A stretch of 43,497 bases of DNA from Acidobacteria bacterium 13_2_20CM_57_17 (GCA_001914785.1 MNDE01000017.1:1-43497); one strand, 5' to 3'. Numbered from the stretch's first letter, positions 1 to 7,715 are shown. Notes: generated by a model from the sequence alone, not told the origin. Program-made: numbers and translations.

Positions 1-87
1 CTGAGGAAGTGACTCGTTGGATTTTGCTGCAATTCGTTAGCTTTCCTCCGTTTAGCTTAGCTCCGGCGAATGCTGATTAAGTTACTC

Positions 88-138
88 TGCTGGCTGTTAA
101 CCGAAGGGTTGCTAGTTCGAATCTAGCCCGGGGAGCCA
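88..138 (+). tRNA. tRNA-Asn 3'-half remnant (att-like)
   Basis: This is the 3' half of a tRNA-Asn. The anticodon loop CTGTTAA (anticodon GTT) is followed by the 3' anticodon strand, a perfect T arm (GCTAG-TTCGAAT-CTAGC), the acceptor strand CCGGGGA, a G discriminator and CCA. Upstream bases do not form a D arm or the 5' acceptor strand, so this is not a functional tRNA. A tRNA that is normal only from the anticodon loop onward is the usual product of tyrosine-recombinase integration, in which the displaced 3' half marks one end of an element. Confidence 0.75.
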
Positions 139-330
139 AATCTCCCACATTTGCTACTGATTACGCCGCTTTCGCGGATTGAGTTTTGGCCTCAGAAAGT
201 CGGCCAATTCCGAGTGTCAGCGGCAGGCTCGGCAGCTTAAGTTCAAGCCCAACCTTTTCAGCCCATTCTTTACGAGCGAGCCGAGCAGGGGCCGCTCTTC
301 GTTGCTCAAGAGATCCTTGCGCTAACGAAG
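139..330. other. no recognised gene; possible minus-strand coding remnant
   Basis: No gene is recognised here. A minus-strand reading that ends with TAA at 163-161 gives a basic, Lys/Arg/Ala-rich C-terminus of about 50 residues just beside the tRNA remnant. That is where an integrase or excision gene would be expected, but no family motif is visible, so it is only noted. Confidence 0.2.
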
Positions 331-462
331 ATGAACTGGAACAACACGCAATTCGACAACTTCGAACCGATCACGCTCAAAGCGGCACGCAAGGTCGGCA
401 GCATCTTCAAATACATGAAGCCAACCGATCCGTCTCAGTCGCGGTATAGCTTTTACATGTAA
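331..462 (+). CDS. possible 43-residue micro-protein, unknown
   Basis: A short open frame runs from ATG at 331 to TAA at 462 and gives 43 residues ending in SQSRYSFYM. The composition is protein-like: an acidic/aromatic start, then a basic amphipathic stretch (ITLKAARKVGS), then an aromatic C-terminus. There is no strong Shine-Dalgarno before the ATG. An AGGAGG lies directly after the stop, which may belong to a lost downstream gene. No family is recognised. It sits in the element zone between the tRNA-Asn remnant and hipBA and may be a real small accessory gene or a chance frame. Confidence 0.3.
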   Translation: MNWNNTQFDNFEPITLKAARKVGSIFKYMKPTDPSQSRYSFYM

Positions 463-639
463 GGAGGACAAGCCCAATTCCACTTTCGCGGTCGTCACGA
501 CCAAAACTCCAACGTCAACTAAGCTAGTCGTGATAAAAAGCCATTTCACCGTGGTGAGCAAAGCGAGCATCGTCTTCTGGCACCCGAGGCATCCCTTGCA
601 ATCGAACCCCGTCGCGAACCGGGGAAGGCGCGGCACTTC

Positions 640-849
640 GTGAGCGAGGATGGATTAGCGCTAGAGGTTTGGTCCGACGGACCCGTGGCAAAGCAAAATC
701 TGAGAACCCTAGTTGGCAAGCAGGTTTACCTGCCAGAGACTTCGCAGGAGCTCGGGGCCGTCGACCTTACCCGACTTGACGCCAACGTCGAGCCGGATCT
801 TGTTTCCATATCTGAAACAGTCCGTGATACCCTTTATTGTGTAACATGA
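640..849 (+). CDS. short hypothetical frame, possibly a gene remnant
   Basis: A GTG-initiated frame of 69 residues ends just upstream of hipBA. It contains a plausible hydrophilic stretch (EVWSDGPVAKQNLRTL), but no domain is recognised and no good ribosome-binding site precedes it. Its 3' end overlaps the inverted repeat proposed as the hipBA operator. It may be the tail of a decayed gene. Confidence 0.2.
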   Translation: MSEDGLALEVWSDGPVAKQNLRTLVGKQVYLPETSQELGAVDLTRLDANVEPDLVSISETVRDTLYCVT

Positions 850-874
850 TCACCTTGAGATAATTTAGGGTATC
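826..874. promoter_or_regulatory. inverted repeat upstream of hipBA, candidate HipB operator
   Basis: GATACCCT (826-833) and AGGGTATC (867-874) are a perfect 8-base inverted repeat with a 33-base spacer, 39 bases upstream of the hipB start. E. coli HipB represses its own operon through paired TATCC...GGATA half-sites. The half-sites here have a similar core, so an autoregulatory operator is a reasonable inference. An AT-rich stretch with TATGAT near 888 lies between the repeat and the start. Confidence 0.5.
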
Positions 875-912
875 GCTTGCGCTTCGCTATGATGTATTAT
901 ATTGTATCAATC

Positions 913-1287
913 ATGAAGAATGACGTAAAAAAGGGTGTCAAGCCCCTCCGGCAGAAAGCGCTGCCCGCCGAGCTGCGCCGGGCCCTCAGGGAGGCTCGGG
1001 AGAAGCGCGGCTGGAGCCAGAGAGACCTAGCGAGCCGTCTCAGCGTCGGCCAGAGGCATATCTCCGGCATCGAATCCGGCAAGATCGTGCCGCGCTATGA
1101 CACACTCCTTGAGCTGGTCCGTGCCCTCGACCGCGACCTCCTCATGGTGCCCCGCGCTCTTGTGCCCGTGGTGCAGTCCCTTGTCCGCGACCACCTGAAG
1201 GACCAGCCAGGTGAAGGCGAGGAACGCCCCCTTTACGTCGCCGACGGAGACGAGGACACGGCGGCGGAGCTGCGCGATGAAGTTTGA
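913..1287 (+). CDS. hipB: HipB-like XRE-family antitoxin/repressor
   Basis: This 124-residue protein has a Cro/C1-type helix-turn-helix at about residues 20-75 (LREAREKRGWSQRDLASRLS, then a recognition-helix region with HISGIESGK). The position directly upstream of hipA and the domain make it the HipB partner, which in this family binds DNA and holds the HipA kinase inactive. The ATG at 913 was chosen because the helix-turn-helix protein family begins near here; an in-frame ATG at 889 would add eight residues. No clear Shine-Dalgarno is visible. The C-terminal tail is long and acidic and probably contacts HipA. The stop overlaps the hipA start by 11 bases, so translation is coupled. Confidence 0.85.
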   Translation: MKNDVKKGVKPLRQKALPAELRRALREAREKRGWSQRDLASRLSVGQRHISGIESGKIVPRYDTLLELVRALDRDLLMVPRALVPVVQSLVRDHLKDQPGEGEERPLYVADGDEDTAAELRDEV

Positions 1288-2521
1288 TCCGAAAACAATC
1301 AACGCGCTCTCCGTGCGCCTACACAAAAGGCACATTGGGGTCATCACCCGCCTCGCGGGCGACCGCCAGCTTTTTGCATTTGAGCAGGAGTATATAGATG
1401 ACCCGAAGCGTCCGACTCTGAGCCTCTCCTTCAAGGGCAGCACTGGTGGGCTCGTGACACAAACGCGTCCCACGGCGCGCCGCGTGCCACCGTTCTTCTC
1501 TAACCTTCTCCCGGAAGGTCACCTGCGCGACTATCTCGCCAAGCGCGCGGACGTCAATCCCGAGCGCGAATTCTTCCTCCTCACCGTGCTTGGGGCCGAC
1601 CTTCCCGGCGCGCTTGTCATTGCGCCGCTTGAGGGTCAGGCGCAGGGGCCAAAGGCTCATCAGGATCATGACGATGAGCACGACCATGCGCACGACAGCG
1701 AACAACCGTTGCGTTTTTCTCTCGCCGGAGTGCAGTTGAAATTCTCGGCCGTCATGGAGGCCTCTGGCGGCCTGACCATTCCTGTGGACGGCATGGGCGG
1801 ATCGTGGATTGTCAAGCTGCCTTCAGCCCGCTATAAGGCGGTTCCCGAGAATGAATTCGCCATGATGGAACTGGCCCGACGCGTCGGCATCTCCGTCCCT
1901 GAAAACAAGCTCGTAGATATAGCAAGCATCAAAGGACTGCCCGAACAAGCGCATACAGTGGAAGGCCGAGCGCTCGCCGTGAAGCGTTTCGACCGAAAGC
2001 CGGGTGGGGAGCCCGTTCATATGGAGGATTTCGCACAAGTCTTCGGGGAATTTCCCAACGACAAGTATAAACGCCACAGCTACGCGAACATTGCCGGTGT
2101 CCTCTGGGCGGAAATCGGCGAGGACGCCATACTCGAATTCGTCCGCCGCCTCGTATTCTCCGTGCTGATCGGCAACGCCGATATGCATCTCAAGAACTGG
2201 TCCCTCCTTTATCCCAACCGCCGCACGCCCGTCCTGTCGCCGGGCTACGATTTTGTCGCCACGCTGCCCTATATTCCCAACGACAAGCTCGGCCTGAGCT
2301 TCGGCGACAGCCGCAGCCTTTCTGAGATCACCCCAGACCAGATGCGCCGCTTCGCCGACAAGGCAAGAATTCCAGCAAGCCCGCTCTGGAAGATCGCCGT
2401 CGAGACTGCGCAGAAGACCGTCGCAGGCTGGAAATCGCTCGAACAAGCGGACCTCCTCCCAAAGGACTTGCGCGCTTCCATCCAAAAACAGATTCTTCGC
2501 GTCGCTGCCACGGTGAAGTGA
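1277..2521 (+). CDS. hipA: HipA-family serine/threonine kinase toxin
   Basis: This 414-residue protein is full length for HipA (about 440 in E. coli). HipA kinases phosphorylate a translation factor such as glutamyl-tRNA synthetase and induce dormancy. The catalytic parts look intact: the FSLAGVQLKFS region holds Ser148, matching the autophosphorylated serine of E. coli HipA; WIVKLPS supplies the ATP-binding lysine; GNADMHLKN carries catalytic Asp302 and Asn307; and SPGYDF has metal-binding Asp325. The ATG at 1277 lies inside the end of hipB, as is usual for coupled hipBA pairs. An odd feature is a His/Asp-rich insert at residues 128-139 (HQDHDDEHDHAH), which could bind a metal and lies just before the ejectable Ser loop. 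Confidence 0.9.
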   Translation: MKFDPKTINALSVRLHKRHIGVITRLAGDRQLFAFEQEYIDDPKRPTLSLSFKGSTGGLVTQTRPTARRVPPFFSNLLPEGHLRDYLAKRADVNPEREFFLLTVLGADLPGALVIAPLEGQAQGPKAHQDHDDEHDHAHDSEQPLRFSLAGVQLKFSAVMEASGGLTIPVDGMGGSWIVKLPSARYKAVPENEFAMMELARRVGISVPENKLVDIASIKGLPEQAHTVEGRALAVKRFDRKPGGEPVHMEDFAQVFGEFPNDKYKRHSYANIAGVLWAEIGEDAILEFVRRLVFSVLIGNADMHLKNWSLLYPNRRTPVLSPGYDFVATLPYIPNDKLGLSFGDSRSLSEITPDQMRRFADKARIPASPLWKIAVETAQKTVAGWKSLEQADLLPKDLRASIQKQILRVAATVK

Positions 2522-2532
2522 GAGGATCCGGG

Positions 2533-2598
2533 ATGCTCAACATCTGGTTCACTGCCGATTTTCACCTCGGGCACAAGAACATCATTCGGTCTTACTCT
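2533..2598 (+). pseudogene. truncated calcineurin-like metallophosphoesterase (N-terminus only)
   Basis: The frame from ATG 2533 reads MLNIWFTADFHLGHKNIIRS, the typical start of small calcineurin-like phosphoesterases (a D-x-H metal motif in WFTADFHLGH). After about 22 residues the match ends and the following sequence is unrelated, so only the 5' end of the gene survives. It starts 12 bases after the hipA stop, so it was probably the third gene of the hipBA transcript before a recombination joint near 2598 cut it. Confidence 0.6.
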
Positions 2599-2649
2599 TT
2601 ATGTGCTGAAGCATTGTTTTACTTAAATCGTTGTCTTCGGCAATTGCCT

Positions 2650-2935
2650 TCAACATCTTGCTTGCATCCGCCTGAACTCATGCATGCAAATATGCCCGAC
2701 CCGATCGCGGATGTGGTTGTTCCACATTTCCCGACATCCCTTTTTCGTGGACTCGCGCAACTCCTCGATATAAGAGAGATAGATTTTCTCGACGAACTCC
2801 GTGAGAACCATGCCGCTTTCCGACGTAAAGTTTCCTGCATTTAGCGGTGCATGGATTCTGTTTTTGAGAGACATGATTTGGGATTCGAGCGGATAATCTG
2901 CAACACTTCCCAGCACGGACCAACGTAAAGCGCAA
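2650..2935 (-). pseudogene. tyrosine recombinase (phage integrase) internal fragment
   Basis: The minus strand encodes VADYPLESQI, then NAGNFTSESGMVLTEFVEKI and LRESTKKGCREMWNNHIRDR. This is the pattern of the linker and SAM-like core-binding domain of tyrosine recombinases from integrative elements, where the sequence after TEFVE is followed by STxKGYxxMWxxH. The fragment stops near 2650 without any catalytic domain (no R...HxxR...Y), so it is inactive. It is probably a relic of the integrase that brought in this cargo. Confidence 0.6.
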
Positions 2936-3239
2936 AAGCGATCCGATTCCGCATTTCCGTCCTGGACGCTACGTACGGTTTGCTTGGGGTAGCAACGAAC
3001 TCCGTGAGTGGCTAGGTTGTCAGCCCAAGATGGGCGGTTGTACATTCACCATGGAGCGTGGTTCGTCCGATACCGTGTACGCGTGCGGCAGAAGGACGGC
3101 TCGACCAGACTCCACCAGAAGGCAAAGGAACATACCCAGGTTTCGGGTGTGTTCAGCCGTTTGCCAGCTCGGTTGAGTCTATCACTTCTACTTCGACTTG
3201 ATTCATGGATGTTCGGATAAACGAATCGAATTGAACGCG
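2936..3239. other. decayed integrase-associated spacer
   Basis: Apart from the integrase N-terminal piece on the plus strand (3032-3130), no gene is seen in this stretch. It separates the integrase relics from the primase gene and ends just downstream of the primase stop. Confidence 0.4.
3032..3130 (+). pseudogene. tyrosine recombinase N-terminal fragment, opposite orientation
   Basis: The plus strand reads GRLYIHHGAWFVRYRVRVRQ followed by KDGSTRLHQKAKE. This is the usual N-terminal DNA-binding stretch of element integrases (W[FY]xRYR...DGS...QKAK). In such proteins the next segment resembles the VADYP...ESQI stretch found on the minus strand at 2935-2870. The two pieces therefore look like adjacent parts of one or two related integrases now facing opposite ways. 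Confidence 0.5.
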
Positions 3240-4136
3240 CTAGATTGATCTGTGAGAGCCATCAATCGGCTGGGTCGGAGTTGCCTTTTCCGTCGCAAGG
3301 TGCTGCTGCGCTTTGCTGACGGTTAGCCGCGCGTAGTATAGCGGGTCGCTTTTCTCACCACTGCGAAAATCCGCGATCCTGCGGATGATTTCTTCGGGGT
3401 CGTCGCCGCGGGCGAGGGCCCGCTTCGCATAGATCCAATCGTGCTCGGACTGGCTCAAGGGTCGCGTTTCAGAAGACCGTTGCGTTAACAGCCTGTAGTG
3501 CGCGCGGAAGTTGTTGTCGATCGGCTCAGTGTGTAGGCGAAAATCTTGTAGGGGATGAATGCGGTCGGTGTGCTTCTCGGCTTGCACTCGAAAGTCGGTT
3601 TTATACTTTCGGTTGATGAATCCCGGGAGACGCAGAACGCGAGTGGAATCGGTGGCCGCAGGATCGCCTCCGAGTTTGCGTGCCATGGCACGCAGCAGGG
3701 CCTCGCCGTGTTCCCGGTCAATACCCTCGACCCGCCACACGATCTGGAATTTGTCAGGCGATGTATTTACGGTGTAATTCGGCGGCGGCACCAGGTTGGA
3801 TTGCCGAATCTTCGCCAAGGCCGACGGGCCATCGTGATCGATGTCCAGGTAAAGATGACGGATGGTCTGAATGTCCCCCTTAGTTCGCGTGCGTGCCTCG
3901 GGTTTCAGAGTGTTCATTCCGATGTAGATGTCGCATGCCTCTTTTTCATTCTTGTGCTGGAGCCATTCCTGAGCGGAAGTTCCCGCGATCCGTTCAGCAG
4001 TCGCGATACGCTGGATCGTTTCGCCCGTACCGCCGTTGCGGACCAGGACGGCAATCCGATCAGACGGATGAAAGTTTGTACGGATGTATTCGCTTGCTGA
4101 GATGTCCTTCATGTTTCGACTTTCGTCCGTCGTCAT
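3240..4136 (-). CDS. RepB-type DNA primase/replication protein
   Basis: This 298-residue protein has the three motifs of the RepB-like archaeo-eukaryotic-type primase domain found on plasmids and integrative elements: HLYLDIDHDG (metal-binding Asp98 and Asp100), TSPDKFQIVW (residues 126-134) and DSTRVLRLPGFINRK (163-177). It would make primers for replication of the element. The C-terminal part has a basic, helical zinc-free region typical of such proteins. The ATG at 4136 overlaps the natural stop of the upstream VirB11-like gene as ATGA, so the two were translationally coupled. The gene appears intact although its upstream partner is broken. Confidence 0.75.
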   Translation of the reverse strand: MTTDESRNMKDISASEYIRTNFHPSDRIAVLVRNGGTGETIQRIATAERIAGTSAQEWLQHKNEKEACDIYIGMNTLKPEARTRTKGDIQTIRHLYLDIDHDGPSALAKIRQSNLVPPPNYTVNTSPDKFQIVWRVEGIDREHGEALLRAMARKLGGDPAATDSTRVLRLPGFINRKYKTDFRVQAEKHTDRIHPLQDFRLHTEPIDNNFRAHYRLLTQRSSETRPLSQSEHDWIYAKRALARGDDPEEIIRRIADFRSGEKSDPLYYARLTVSKAQQHLATEKATPTQPIDGSHRSI

Positions 4137-4380
4137 TGGGATGGCTCCTGTGTCTGGTAGATCGCACAGTAATCGAAGGGGTCGCGTCGGGGTCGTAGCT
4201 GTTGATTTCGAGCACTTCCGAGACGTAGCGGCGTCCTGGTCTGCGCTTGATCTGAATCACGACATGGAGCGAGTCAGCGATGTTGCTCTTGATAGCTCGG
4301 TAGAGTAGTCCGACGCCGCTTTGCAACACGCAACTGGTGAAGCGGGCGAGGCCCTGCTTCGCCGAATTGGCGTGAATCGC
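4133..4380 (-). pseudogene. VirB11/CpaF-type secretion ATPase, C-terminal fragment with frameshift
   Basis: The minus strand reads AIHANSAKQGLARFTSCVLQ, then YRAIKSNIADSLHVVIQIKR and GRRYVSEVLEI. This is the C-terminal part of the VirB11/TrbB/CpaF family of conjugation or pilus ATPases (TIHANSA box, then the IxSxIADxxxVVxQxxR region). After YDPDA the frame breaks: shifting by one base restores FDYCAIYQTQEPSQ and a TGA that overlaps the primase ATG. One base therefore seems to have been lost near 4180. The nucleotide-binding part is missing: sequence upstream of 4380 (to about 4770) stays open but shows no Walker motifs. Confidence 0.6.
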
Positions 4381-4836
4381 TTTGCTGATGGAGTCATCGA
4401 GAATGAGATGTTCGATGGGTTTCAGAAAACCGACTCTTAAACCCTGTAGAACAGAATCCGTCCTGGCGGACCGAGTTGCCGAAGGAAGTGGAAATCCGTC
4501 GCGTTGCGCATCAGCCATGGAGTTCTGAGAGAGCAGCCAGTCCGGAAAGTAGTCGGGCAGGGCTAAGTTAGCGAGAGCTGTTTGGATCAAGTCCGAATCC
4601 GATTCAATTCCCGTCCGACCTCCTTTCTTTCGCAACGACCGTCTCCGGCATTTTCCTTGCATCGTCTTGCCACAGGTGCGGAAGATAAAGTCCGACGTGT
4701 TCCTCGAGGGAGAGAGTCTCCCTGCGCTTCCAAGTGGGGGTTCTGCCCGTTTCGCTTTGTCTACGGACACGCTAACCGATGTGCGGTCTCCGGCGAGTGC
4801 TCCTTCCGGCTGGTCCCATGTTAAGGGCGCTAGTGC

Positions 4837-5619
4837 TTACGCCTGGGCAAATACGATCCGTTTCTCTCCTTTCATTGAATCATGAGGAGCAGCTGCCACA
4901 GCCATGCTGTCCACAATGCCTTCCAGGGCTTTTGCTTCTTCTCGCGTCACGCGAAAATTCGTGGCCCGCGGGCGCCGCAAGATGCTCAAGGTAGCGAATT
5001 CCGCCCGCGATGAAAGATACGTCCGTTGAATCGCTGGCTCGATCAGTTTGAGCAATCGGATCTTTACGCGAAGGCGGTCTCCTCGGAACTTTTCCCTGTT
5101 CCGGATGAACAGCAGTTGTTCTTTCGGTTCCGGTTGAATCCGAGGCGGCTCGGATACCTCCGCCAGTCCGATGATTCCTCCCCGCGGACCGGACTCCCAC
5201 AAATACACCCTGTCTCCCAATTTGATCTGTTCCTTGTGCTGCTGGACGAGCCAGGGATGTTCCCTAAGGGTGCGAACTGCACTCCGAACGTCGGAGAATT
5301 CCGAGCTGGCCTTAAAGATCCAGGCGTTCCGGCAGTCTGCTGTGGTACCTATCGGCTCTTCCTTCTTCTCTTCGCGTTGTGCCCCGTCTTGAGCCGGCCC
5401 TTTCCCCAAAACATGCGCATGAGAAACGCACCAAGGAGGAACCCCGTTCGCCCCGCTGGTTTCCTTTCCTATGCGAGTCATTGCTCTGTGGGGGTCGATT
5501 CCATTGCCTGCCAAGCCGCCACCGGGCTTGATGACTTGAATCCCGATGCATTTCACGGAATCACCACGAACCTCTAAAACCAAAGAAATGTTTAGTTCCA
5601 ACGCCTTGTCCGATATCAC
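4837..5619 (-). CDS. EVE-domain protein with novel N-terminal region
   Basis: The C-terminal part of this 260-residue protein (about 99-245) is an EVE domain of the PUA-like fold: AWIFKASSEFSDV, then WLVQQHKEQIKLGDRVYLWE and GGIIGLAEVSEPP. EVE domains bind modified bases in DNA or RNA and are common in restriction-linked and mobile genes. The GTG at 5619 was chosen because GGAG lies seven bases upstream. The same GGAG-N7-GTG arrangement and a matching first ten codons (ISDKALELN against VSNKSLEVN) occur at the ssb gene at 9374. The first 98 residues are not recognised. On the minus strand it sits between ssb and the VirB11-like/primase pair, so it is probably an element maintenance or anti-restriction gene. 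Confidence 0.7.
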   Translation of the reverse strand: MISDKALELNISLVLEVRGDSVKCIGIQVIKPGGGLAGNGIDPHRAMTRIGKETSGANGVPPWCVSHAHVLGKGPAQDGAQREEKKEEPIGTTADCRNAWIFKASSEFSDVRSAVRTLREHPWLVQQHKEQIKLGDRVYLWESGPRGGIIGLAEVSEPPRIQPEPKEQLLFIRNREKFRGDRLRVKIRLLKLIEPAIQRTYLSSRAEFATLSILRRPRATNFRVTREEAKALEGIVDSMAVAAAPHDSMKGEKRIVFAQA

Positions 5620-5640
5620 AGTCCATCTCCAAAATCCGCG
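5590..5640 (-). promoter_or_regulatory. translation-start leader shared with ssb
   Basis: The segment 5595-5635 matches 9350-9390 at 32 of 41 positions. It covers GGAG, a 7-base spacer, the GTG start and the first codons of the EVE gene, and the same parts of ssb. This supports both GTG starts. Confidence 0.55.
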
Positions 5641-5812
5641 CGCTTTCTTGGGGCACGCAATGCTCGAATTCAGCCGCAGGGCTGATACCGACAGAGCGAA
5701 CCAATCTTCCGAATTTGGGTGTTCCGAAAAAAACAATATTCCCTCCCGTGCGTGGCCAGAAACGATCTTTTACTTCGCTTACTGAGTATTATCCTGGTGA
5801 TTCCGCTGGCCC

Positions 5813-6466
5813 ATGCATGTTAGAACCTTAGACTCCCGCCGGTTAGACGGCCGTCATCTCGGCGTCCGAGGTTTCTTCTTGGAAGCGCAGCAAAGCCTGG
5901 ATTTTGAGGAACTAGCCCATCGGCTGACTGCTTTTGGGCTGCGAACCTTTAACGAGTTTGGACTCGGTGGGCGTAACTCTACAGTCGCCGGCGTCGGTCT
6001 GTCCGTCGACGACTTTGTCTCGGCAGTCTTGGTGGAATATATGGAAGGCAGGCTTCAACATCGCGCCTCCCGTGGCGATTTGTTCTCCCTGCTGGCGACC
6101 GCCATGCGCAATGACATTATCGATTCCCTTCGTAAGGCGGCACATGCCCACGAGGAGAGCCGATCCCCGCTTCCTGCCCAACGGGATGCCGATGCTGCTC
6201 CCCTGTCGCTCGACGAATTGCCGGGATCGGCTATAGATTTTGCGGCCTCCATCGATGAAGAGCAGTACGGTGAACGCGCACGGACTGCCTTTGCCGGGGA
6301 ACCCGAACTAGCGGAAGTTGTGAGGGCGGTGCTGGAACTCAACCTCTACAAGCCCCGCGAAATAGCGGCTGAGTTGGGCATTACTGCAGCAGAGGTGCAG
6401 AACAGGAAGAAGAGGCTGCAGAGGCAACTCATCGATCACAACTTGGTAGGGAGGAAAACCGCATGA
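5813..6466 (+). CDS. sigma-70-like factor (ECF-type)
   Basis: This 217-residue protein has two conserved blocks. The first is a sigma-2-like block at about 65-115 (DDFVSAVLVEYMEGR, then LFSLLATAMRNDIIDSLRKA). The second is a sigma-4-like helix-turn-helix at about 168-208 (VVRAVLELNLYKPREIAAEL, then QNRKKRLQRQL). Such factors direct RNA polymerase to a small promoter set. It lacks an obvious full sigma-3 region, as in ECF sigmas. It is the first gene of a three-gene operon; its stop overlaps the next ATG as ATGA. The middle linker is long and acidic. It could instead be a sigma-derived transcription regulator without core binding. Confidence 0.65.
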   Translation: MHVRTLDSRRLDGRHLGVRGFFLEAQQSLDFEELAHRLTAFGLRTFNEFGLGGRNSTVAGVGLSVDDFVSAVLVEYMEGRLQHRASRGDLFSLLATAMRNDIIDSLRKAAHAHEESRSPLPAQRDADAAPLSLDELPGSAIDFAASIDEEQYGERARTAFAGEPELAEVVRAVLELNLYKPREIAAELGITAAEVQNRKKRLQRQLIDHNLVGRKTA

Positions 6467-6954
6467 GCGAACAGAAGGAAAAGGATCTTTTTCCGCAAAA
6501 CGCGCGGTTGGCTCAACTGTCCGACAGCTTGTACGGCAGCCCGAGCCAGCTGGATGCCGGGGAAGCCCGGGAACTCTTGCGGCGCGCAGGAATTGATCCG
6601 GAAGACGTCAAAGCACGCCTTTATCGAAAGTTTGATGCCCTAGCAAAAGAGTACGCGGCAGCAGGCCGGCCCGTTCCGGCGCTCTTGAAACAGGCGCTTA
6701 GTGACTTGCGTCCAGGCGTACCCGGTTCCCCAAAGGAACGAGCATTAGTTCGCGAAGCCCGAGCGGTCATCCGGAGTGTCATCGACCACGCTCAGCGTAT
6801 TCAGGAACGACTCGCGAGGCTGCCGCGTGTGACTTTGGCTACCGCCTATCGAAACAAGAAGGAACTCTCGGAACGGGACAAGAAACTCCTGGACGACCTC
6901 GCCGAGGATCTTTTGAAACGCAATAATCGCAGCCGCCCGAAAGACGGTCGATGA
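6463..6954 (+). CDS. unknown 163-residue protein linking sigma and protease genes
   Basis: No family is recognised. The protein is hydrophilic and mostly helical in composition, without membrane segments or cysteines. Acidic and basic patches alternate, and it ends in a highly basic tail (KRNNRSRPKDGR). The ATG overlaps the sigma stop and its own stop overlaps the next ATG, both as ATGA, so the three proteins are made together in fixed ratio. By position it could be an anti-sigma factor or repressor that the ImmA/IrrE-type protease cleaves. That is inference, as the sequence itself shows no anti-sigma motif. Confidence 0.65.
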   Translation: MSEQKEKDLFPQNARLAQLSDSLYGSPSQLDAGEARELLRRAGIDPEDVKARLYRKFDALAKEYAAAGRPVPALLKQALSDLRPGVPGSPKERALVREARAVIRSVIDHAQRIQERLARLPRVTLATAYRNKKELSERDKKLLDDLAEDLLKRNNRSRPKDGR

Positions 6955-7715
6955 GCGGGTCGCAAAAAGGCGGCGCCTATGCACGCGCCCTCGCGCGCGA
7001 ACTGCCGCTCGAGCATGGCGATCTGCGGGCAATCGCTTCGCGACTCGGACTCCAAGTTCGCGAGGTGGACGCTGATGGGTTTGACGGCGCCTTGATTCGA
7101 GCGCGCGAGATTCCTTTGGGAACGATTGCGGTCCGGCAATCGATCCGCGAGGCTGGCCGCAAGAATTTCACGCTCGCCCATGAAATCGCTCACTTTTTGC
7201 TTCCCGATCACGACCAGACGGAGCTCGTTTGCACCAAGTCCGACATCGGGAACTGGGGCGACTGGTCGCGAGAACTCGAGCGCGAGGCCGATGAATTTGC
7301 CGCCGAGCTTCTCCTGCCCGCTTCCGCGGTCCAGCCGATCGTCGAGTCCGCACCGCCTTCTCTGCAAGTGATCGAAAAAATCGCCCAGCGATTTCATACT
7401 TCTCTTTCGGCAGCGGCGTGGCGGTACTGCGATCTGGCGAAGCAAAGCTGCGCGATCGTGTGGGCCACGAATGACCGAATCGATTGGTCGAAACGCTCGA
7501 GCCACTTTGGCTTTCCGCTCCAAAAGGGGGCGCCCCTTCAGCAAGGCACGTTTGCGTTGCAATGCTTTGCGGGAACACCTGGTCCAAGGAAACCGCAGGC
7601 GCTCCCCGCGCGTTTGTGGATCTCCGCGACCGGTTTTCCAGAGGCCATATGGGAGGAGTCCAAGGCGCTGCCTGCTTACAACAGTGTAATTTCGCTGCTT
7701 TGGATCAAATCGTAG
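6951..7715 (+). CDS. ImmA/IrrE-family metallo-endopeptidase
   Basis: This 254-residue protein carries the zinc protease motif HEIAH (residues 77-81) in NFTLAHEIAHFLL and a second glutamate region LEREADEFAAELLLP (Glu112), the hallmark of the ImmA/IrrE (COG2856) family. Known members cut a repressor after a stress or quorum signal: ImmA cuts ImmR of ICEBs1 and IrrE/PprI cuts DdrO. Here no helix-turn-helix repressor is adjacent; the partners are a sigma-like protein and an unknown 163-residue protein in a fully overlapping operon. The region after residue 150 is longer than in minimal ImmA and may be a sensor. An IS element lies 59 bases beyond the stop. Confidence 0.85.
   Translation: MSGSQKGGAYARALARELPLEHGDLRAIASRLGLQVREVDADGFDGALIRAREIPLGTIAVRQSIREAGRKNFTLAHEIAHFLLPDHDQTELVCTKSDIGNWGDWSRELEREADEFAAELLLPASAVQPIVESAPPSLQVIEKIAQRFHTSLSAAAWRYCDLAKQSCAIVWATNDRIDWSKRSSHFGFPLQKGAPLQQGTFALQCFAGTPGPRKPQALPARLWISATGFPEAIWEESKALPAYNSVISLLWIKS

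Noticed and set aside
88-138. A functional tRNA-Asn gene
   Set aside because: The 5' half is missing, so the D arm and acceptor stem cannot form.
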